Positions 12,201-21,200 of a stretch of DNA of 60,000 nucleotides are shown piece by piece. Under the pieces are notes generated by a model that made no database searches, was not told the origin of the DNA, and saw only the letters and a list, made by a program, of their open reading frames with translations. Position 1 is the first letter of the stretch, and every line of letters starts with the position of its first letter. The translations under genes were made by a program, and so were the position numbers. The stretch is from Phoronis australis (taxonomy: Eukaryota > Phoronida > Phoronidae), in contig NMRA01000051.1 of NCBI GenBank assembly GCA_002633005.1, positions 625,273-685,272 of the forward strand, read 5' to 3'.

Positions 12201-15200
12201 CCAACAGTGTCACGCGGGTTAAGTGTTTCTATGATCGTCTTTGCCGCCTGTACGGCCACATGACTGTATGAGGAACTCATGGATTTAGATTCGTCGACCA
12301 ATATCACCACGGCTTTTTGTCTGGGCGTTGCTGCTTCGACATAGAATGGTCTGCATCAAAGAGAAGCCGACAATGGCAATACTACTAAGTCGTAGAACAA
12401 AAAGCGGTATCAGATTCACTGCAATGAATACACATTTAAGAAACTAATTTTGCTTTTGACACCCCTCCAGTAATTTGACGTAAGTTACTCTAGGGCGGCG
12501 GCAACAACGGCGGCACCAGTGGCGGCAACAGCTGCGGCAACAACAGCATCAGTAACAACAACAAGAAGAACAAGACACCGTCTGTGGTTGTCTTTGTTGA
12601 CGGAATAGGTTCACCAAAATATTTTCAGCAGGGGTTGACCTTCATTAATCAAAAGCAAATATTTAAATTTAGTGCTTTAAAAAGGTTCAAAAAGCGGTTG
12701 TCACAGGGTGACCAAATTGTCCACCGCCGCCTAGGGGTGCAGCCCAGGGCGGAAACGACCCACCCTCACAACTCAGCACAACTAACCCACCCTCCGCAAC
12801 GAAGCACAACTAACCAAACCTCCACAAGTAAGCCACTTAGCTGTTGCCACAGAATAAGTTTTAAGGATATAAAAAATGAAATGGTAACTATGAGTTTTTT
12901 TAATTGCGAAATTTGGTGAATCCAATCTTAAAAGTTATCTTTCAACAAAATATTTTTTCATACAGAGCGCAGCATTCATTCAGAGTGCACCTTTGTTGTC
13001 AGTTCATGCCTCCATGAACATAAAAATAACACATTCATTTTCATGTCTATTGAGGTCAATGAAATGATAACGTTTTTGTTACCCGGGAAATGACGCCAAG
13101 GTCACTAAATTCGACCTACGGCGCCTGGAGAGGGTGAAGTTTGCATTATTTAATTATGTTACTTGAAATTTATATTTTTAGAAACAATCATAAAAAAGCG
13201 TCCATGTACTTTGTAGGATTTGATCTCTAGTAGTACACGGACTGGTATGATACCATTCAGTGATATCGCCACAGCACCATAAGACTTGTGTTTTGAAATG
13301 TACTGTTATTCTGTCCTTTATTTTTGCATGGTGAGATTTGCTGTTATTTTTATGACCCAACCAATCAGTGCTTAGATATGTAGGTCATGGGAATTCGACA
13401 TTTGGGCATTTTACTTGGTTGCAACTTATTCTGCTCGTTTCAGTGATTTGTGCAAGACATGTTGAGTATTTCTCAGGTTAGTTTCTTCTTTTTATGTACA
13501 CTGGTTATGCAACCGTATTTGTGTTCTTGTGATGTGGCGACATTGAAGTTGCAGGAATCAACATGTCCAGGACAACTCCATGTCATCCAAAGGAAAACGC
13601 CATGTGCGAACGATTCAACAGGACATTTCTCAACACATTATATGTTGGGGACGTCAGAGCAGAAGCAAAATGAAGACTTGAAAAGACAAGTACTTGCATT
13701 AGTCCGTGCGTACCACTGCACGGCACGGAAAACAGGACAAACGCCGTTCTTTTCGATGTTTGGTAGAGAACCAAGGATTACAATGTCCAGTTGCATGGAA
13801 CAGTCCCAAATAGTGACTCAACAAAGTTCGCTGAATCTTTTGCGTATTTGTTTTGTTCTTTACTCACAGATGTTATATTTTTCTATCAGTTTATCTTTAT
13901 TATGAGCTCCTCTTTGACTAATGACATTTTCTAATAATAAAACTAAAAACTGAGCCCTTTTAAGGGCTAAAACTTAGTCATAATAATTAGGGACTTAGTC
14001 CTTCAATTAGGGGCGTTGCATGAAAAGATCCCTACTTATTTTCATGAATATTAAGAATTCAACGTAGAGTTCACTCTCTATTTGTATCAAAGCCAAAAAT
14101 CGACTTAATAATGACACTCAAACAGCCTCAGAAAGGACGATCAGTTTTTCACAAGCCCACAAATACGCAGTAGATTTAGGGAACTAACTTGAATTCCCAT
14201 TTGGGACTGTTTCATACAACCGTGCACTGTGGATCTCGCATTTGGAATGGAATCTGAGCATTCTATTGACGGGTAATGGAAAATAAACAGAAGCATCAGA
14301 CGAAGACTTCCACTGCTCAGTAGAGACTAAGACAGCCGATGTCGGCAGCGTTGAGGTTTTTGATGATGATGACTTCGTGGTGAAGATATATAAGATGGAA
14401 GTTGAAGAGATGAAAGACGCTGCACCACAAAGTGGATTAAGGTCCTGATCATAACGATGTTGATAGTGCAGATGCTGTTGATAAGCGGATCTTTGTTGAG
14501 ACTACTTCTGATAACTAGGGTGACAGAACAGATAATCGCACTTCACCGACGGGGCAGGCTAATAGCGTTCGCAAGAGGGTAGTTTGTGATGGCATAAGCA
14601 GCCGCGCTTGGAGTGTCTGATTGGCTGCAAAAGGTGTTGAAGTAATTGTATGATAAATGTACATGTATTTTTTTAGAAAAATCATAAATATGCGTTCTTG
14701 TACTTTGCGGGATTCGGTCTCCAGTAGCATGGTATGACTCTAGTTAAATACTGAATAATCAATGGTATTTTGGATTCGGTCTCCAGTAGCATAGTATGAC
14801 TCTAGTTAAATACTGAATAATCAACGGTATTTGTTTTACATACCCGTAGTGTTTACATGGGTTCTGCAACAGTAATTATATTGTTAAAAATCACTGCAGG
14901 CGGTCCGATACCTGAATAGCATCGCACGTGCCACATAGGTCGCGGTCATTGTACTTTGTATTGTTATGATGTGGTGACATTGTTATAAAGTATTGTAGTG
15001 CAGTGTAATATGCTAATTTGATATTTTGTTATTATTTTTTATTTAATGAACCAAGTTTGTGCGGGAGAACGAATGTGTGCATGGGATGAAAATTATATGT
15101 CCAGCTGTGTATAAACGTTAGGAAATATTAGTGTTCGTTGTTTATAGATAAGTGTGGTAATGAAGTCATTCGCATTAACATGGTAGGTTTGATTGATGTA

Positions 15201-18200
15201 GTTGGCATTAATACATGCGGATAAATTACAGGAAAGTAAAACTAAACTATTATTGTTTGACCTATGGTATATATTACGAAGGGTTACTTTGATGATTAGT
15301 TTTATCATTTTCATTGCTTTATTTTATTGGGTGTTTTGTCTTTGCAGTTCGTCAAATAAACAGAATAAAATATGTACGGTTGTCATTCCTCTGCATCCGA
15401 ACACGTCCCGTTACTTACACTTAGAGAGCAAAGTCTAATGCTTTCTTTTTACGATAGAGCGCAAGCAACATTTTACGAGTACAAACATTTTTCTCATAAT
15501 GGCTTTGAAGTCAAGTCAAATCGACTGTCACCTGGCGATGCCCCATATGCACCTTTGTACAACATGTTAACAAAATCTGAAGCTTTCTTCTGGAGATATT
15601 GTGCCAACAGCATTGTGTGAAATACGGACATCGCATCAGCAACGTTTTCTATCTAAATCTTGATCTTTTCGCTGTTACCTTAACAATGACGTCAAAGTCA
15701 CCAAAATCTACTAGCGCCTGGAGATGCCCCACCTACAGTGTTCGAGTTTCAGCAAGTAAATGTGCTGTCCCGCAGGGCCAGTTAGTCTGAAAATTTACTG
15801 GCCCGGGTGCCAAGTTAACTTTTGAATTACTGACCCGGCGGCAAATCCATTGGCCAGCGTCTATTTTGAACGATGCCCACCTTCACCTCGGTAAAAAGCG
15901 TGAACAGAATCTAAATCTCTACTCTTGAGATATCACGCCAACAACATTGTGTGGCGTATGGACATCGCGCCAAAACGTCTTCTAATTAAATACCCCCTAC
16001 ACATCGGGACAAAATAAGAACAGTATCTTAAGTTTCTTTCATGAGATACCAAGCCAACTCACGGAATTTCTGACGTTCGGAAGTAGGCTTACATGCGGAA
16101 GAACGGTCCGGAATACCCCGCCACGAGGAACAAAAATGCATTTAGAAGCTTAAAATAAAGAAAAACATTTTTATCTGATGTAATGTTGTGATAAACTAAC
16201 CTCACTCGATGGTCGTATGTGCTACACGTCGGATCAAAGTTGGTTGCGGGGTAGGTGACCATGAGCCCTGACTCCGAGGCAAAATACAGCCACTTCAGGT
16301 GAGGGATTGCGTTATACCTGTCTATCATAACCTCCAGCAGCTTCTTCGTAGGGTACTTCACGTGTTCACTGCTTGAAGGCGCCGTGTGGATGCATAGCTT
16401 ATTTAGGTCAACCTTTAAAGCATACACTTCAACATCAAATCAAAAAACAATCACTTAAGTTCAAAACATAAATTCAGAACAAGGTTTGAAACATTGACCT
16501 TATCATATAGTAAACGCATACACTTATAATCTCGCGTGCAGCACATCGCTATTTGTCAATAAAAGGCGACACCAGTGGTAAGGACATGCGTTATCATCAG
16601 AGAGTGGCAGGACTGGTTTCACTGGTATTGTGTGGTAAAGCTACTGAGACATCTGATTAATCTGAGCCGGAAGTCGTCATTGGGAACCAGTAAGATGTAC
16701 CCACTATATTGCTAACAGTAACTCCAGCTTATCTTATTGTCACTGAGATAGACATTTGGATAAAGATGTTGTTCATTTCTATCTGGTGAAAGCCCATACA
16801 CTGCGCACACATTCAGGGCCTAATGCGAATTTATTTTTTGCAGTTATTTTTTTCTTAAAATTATCAAAAGGCGTTCGACCGGTGCATTGTCAGGGAGACA
16901 AACGAGAACAGTGTTTGGAAGGGTTGAGCTAGAGCACGGATCTGGACGATTAAAATAGAAATGTACACACAGAGTTCGATGATTGCTAATAAAAATAATT
17001 TTTTAGAAACAACACGTTTCGAGGTCACAAGTGAAAGGAACACTATCTTCAAATCTACATGGACACAATAAGAGAATTGACCTTCCTTGAGACAGACAAT
17101 TGTTTCCAACGCGTGTCAGTTTTTTTAAATAAACACGCGGTCAATACGCACCTTCGTCGAATATCGGGCCACCTCTTTCAAGGAGTATTTGTTCAGTTGA
17201 CAGCATATATCGTCTTCAGGTAATTCCGTAAAAAATTCGTACTGCTGTTCAATGGTGTCACGAATCCGCTCCACGACTTGAATTCGATCTTTGAACTTCC
17301 CGTTCAAAATTTGGGCTAGCTGATGAAAACAGAAAATATTGTCAATTTCTCTCAGAAATTTACATTGAAGTATTGCAATAAATGAAAATGTAAAAAAATA
17401 AAACACAAAATCTGAGTGCGGAAGGACGTTAAGTTGTATTTTTTGTTACGTTGCATACCATCGGAAAATTATGTTTTTCTTTTTTTGATTAATAGCACTT
17501 GCCATACTAGTTTTTCAAGATTTTAATTAATCTGTTGTAAAACGAGGCTGTGTGTAAAAGTAAAAGTGGAAAATTTATGCTTTATTTATTTTTATTTATG
17601 CGAATAAAATCTCTACATTACTTTTCAGACACTTAGCTCACAGAGATTTTTTCAAATTTGAGAATCATTGTAATCCCAGATATATTTACGCAGTTGTCAA
17701 CAGACTCAGTAGGTACTACCGTTGTCTCCTGGGTTTGCCCAAGGCTGTTTCACAATCTGAGTTAAGTAAAGTATAGACTGTTAAAGATGCCTTCGCATGC
17801 TTCTAGCAATGCTAATGCTAATTAAAGAACAATGCTATTTCAACATAATCTACGCCAAACAAAGTGTAGTTGTATTCATTAACAACTTGTAAATGTGAAA
17901 ACAAAATATTCAGCAAATAGGTGACCTTTGCACTAATGACATACCTCGCGGGCTCACATAGCCCGCGTCATGAAGTGTTACTACCCAGCACCACGCCACG
18001 GTACTTACTGGACAAGCTTCAGTGAATTGCCGCGGATCATTTTCGCCGTAAAACACGTCCATTTGGCAATTTCAACCTACTTCGTATTCACATCGTCGCC
18101 ATACATGTATGTCGTGTTCCTAACTAATTTGGCCAAACAAGGCAGAAAAAGGGACTTAGCCTGCAAGTTACACTTTGAAAACGGATTGGCTATAACACAC

Positions 18201-21200
18201 CTCTCGTGTCAATCAACACTGTTAGCTCGTAATCGCGTCTTAATTCTCATTCCCATAAATAGAAGATTGCTCTAAATCCCTTGATCCCCTCGAGCCCACC
18301 CCAAAAGCCCCCACGACCCCTTCGACCCATTTTACGTACAAGCTCGACTCGATAGGAGAAGCACTGACTAGGATGTGCAACGAGTCTGGCCGTGAGCTCC
18401 GCTGGCTTTTTCCTATAGTCTGAAATTAAGAAATTGAATTCGGCAAGTTTAAAAGCTAAAAAAAAGAGGAAAAACAACGCGACCAAATCAAACCAAAGAT
18501 CTACCTATCTTGCAAATCGTCTAGTTCCCGGCAGCATGTAATCGTCTCGTCTGCTCTTCTGTGAGTGGCAGATTCACGTTATTATATGGAGAGTGCCAGA
18601 ATACCACGAATATGTAACTTTTCAGCAAATGCAGTTTGAAAAAACAACTATGAACTAAAAAGCATGTCGGGTCTACATGTAGTACATGTATATTGTAAAC
18701 GAGTATACGACAGAGAGCAAATAATAAAAATGCGAAATTATGTGTAAACACGTTAACATATTCTGTCCCTAAGAACAGGTTCCTTGGTAGCCGTTGGTGG
18801 AACTATTTCCTAGCCAGCCAGCTTGCTGTGTTGCTAGGAAATGTGTAGTTTTTATTGACACTAATTTTGTGTGAGATTTTGTTTGGTCAGTTTTATGGAA
18901 TTTGTAAAAAGCGTAAAAGTTACTTCTTTCGTGAGGGTTCTGGCTGGGTCGTGGGGGTTGTGGGTCAAGGGGGTCGTGGGCCGAGCTTTGGACAATAAGG
19001 TTAAGTTTGCTCTCTTGCTGTGTATCAAAGCAAAAAAACAGCAATTCAACCAAATGGGACTCCAGCGCGCAAGAGTTACCTCTTTCACAAGACTTGGACC
19101 GTTGAGCTCCGTTCTCCTGTATTCCAGCTCGTTGTAAATATTCTGAAAAGATGTAGAAGATCGGCATCACTGTGAAAAAAACGGAGAATAACAGATTTAT
19201 GGTGTATCGGGCTGCCTTACGGCGCCTGCGCTTCTGTTGCATCTGTGGTCTCATTAAACGCAAAGGATTTGCATTGATTTGTAGCTCTGGTCAAAGCTAT
19301 TAACTTCAAAAAGTCTGATCTCATTCATCCGTAACTCCAAAAATGCACAGTATCCCTTTAAAAGTAAAAAATCAAATTTGAATGACTTGGCTATCCTAGT
19401 AAGCCATCTACCTAAAACGCATTGTATTCAAGTACAATATCAAACTTCCATTCTGAGGGTCACATTTCTTACGTTATGTTATGAAGTACGAGATACGAAG
19501 TCATACACTGTGATTTTTAAATAATCACAGAAATAATGACAAGCCTCACTGTTGAGCTTATGCAATCGGTGACGCGACTATACTGTTCGCGTATTGATAC
19601 ATGTTGCTTTCAGCCATGGGGTGAGAAGCACTGACTTGGTGTATTTTTGGTAATTTCTTTTTAAACCGGCTACACGTACGATAGCACCATCAAAAATACA
19701 AAATCAATAAAGTATATTCTGGCACTGTTTTTGTAATTTTTGGCCGGTTGATTTTTGTGTGGAGCTCCCTGGACTTGAAGTAAAAACACAGCAAAAATGA
19801 GTACCACCTTTGCCTGTCTATGGTCGCGTTTTTTAATAAACACGACATCAAAACACACGCTGGTTTACTATCTATGAACGCAATAATTAACCCACTTTTT
19901 GGATATTGACATTTGGACCTGTGTGTCCCGTGACAAGCAAACTGAAATGATAAACAGCAGGAATAAAATCTTAGATGGAAGTCAGTCATAACCTTTAAAA
20001 GGACTGTACTGTACAAGAAATGCTAACGAGCATAATAATAGTCAATGAATGGAGGATATCACCGTGCGGTAAAAAATCTCTCACTTTGCAGTATAGATAC
20101 TCAACAAACAAAAATAAATACGGTATTGGTGGAGAAAATTCGCTTAGATCACACTGTAGACTGACCACTTTTAAATAAGAGCTACATGTACCTTACAAAA
20201 GTCCCACAATGATGTAAGCTTGTGAAACTCCTATACAATAGACCCCAGGGTTTATCGTTTCCGTATCGTGATCGCTCACTTGTAAAATGGCGACCTCGGC
20301 TTTTTTAACGACATGTGGCGATTTCCCAATGCCATCGGTCGTCCTGTGTTTCAATACACGTAGCTCGTGAAGATACACAGGTATAGACATAAATAGGCAT
20401 ACTTCGCGTTTGCATGACACCTAGATAGTGCTACAGACTAGTTTTACTGAAGACCATTGATACTAATCACTACTGCAGTGTAAGTTTCGCTACGTATATT
20501 AGAGCATTACAAATTCGTTCGCCCAGCATTTCATTTGTATGCCGTTCATTGTGCCAACATCGTCTGTTTGTTACGTAAGTACACGGCGATTGAAGTAGTT
20601 CCGTCTGAAGCACAACGGTTACGCTTGCTACCAGTAGCAGATTTAAGGGGGGGGGGGGGCAAGAGGGCCAAGCCCCCCTAAAATTCTCCCAGATTCCATT
20701 TGGCAGTACGGGGGTGGGAATATCTGACGGCAAAATCCTGGCTAGTACTCTGCTCTCGCCCCCCTAACTCAAAATCTTGGAAGGCGCGCCCCCTGGCTAC
20801 TGCATATCGAACAATGCGATGGCAGTGGAAAATTCCAAACGGAAAAGCTCTCAGTGGCCGAGTCTCGAGCTCTTATTGGGTGACCTATTTCTAAAGGTAA
20901 GGGGGGTACTCGATTGAATTTTTGAATGAGAACGGTGAAAAATTAGCATATCCGCCATTTAGAGAGCGGATTGGAAAAGGCCTCATTTGTAGGAAGCTTC
21001 GATTAGAGAAGCCACCCTTTCGTAGCCACCGCTCATTTTGTAGGAGTTCAATTCTTAAACCTAGCTCTCCTCGCATGGGCCAGTATTCTCACTGACATCA
21101 AGTCGTTTTTCCTATGCCCATCTTGCAGAGTCTTGTTTTGAATTATTCTTATATTTTTCATACATTACATTCATTCGACAATCCACATCTTGTTCTACTC

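Noticed and set aside
18509-18562. Extra 54-bp exon reading ADETITCCRELDDLQD in the possible nested gene
   Set aside because: It needs phase 2 from the preceding exon, but exon 1 ends in phase 1, so it does not fit.
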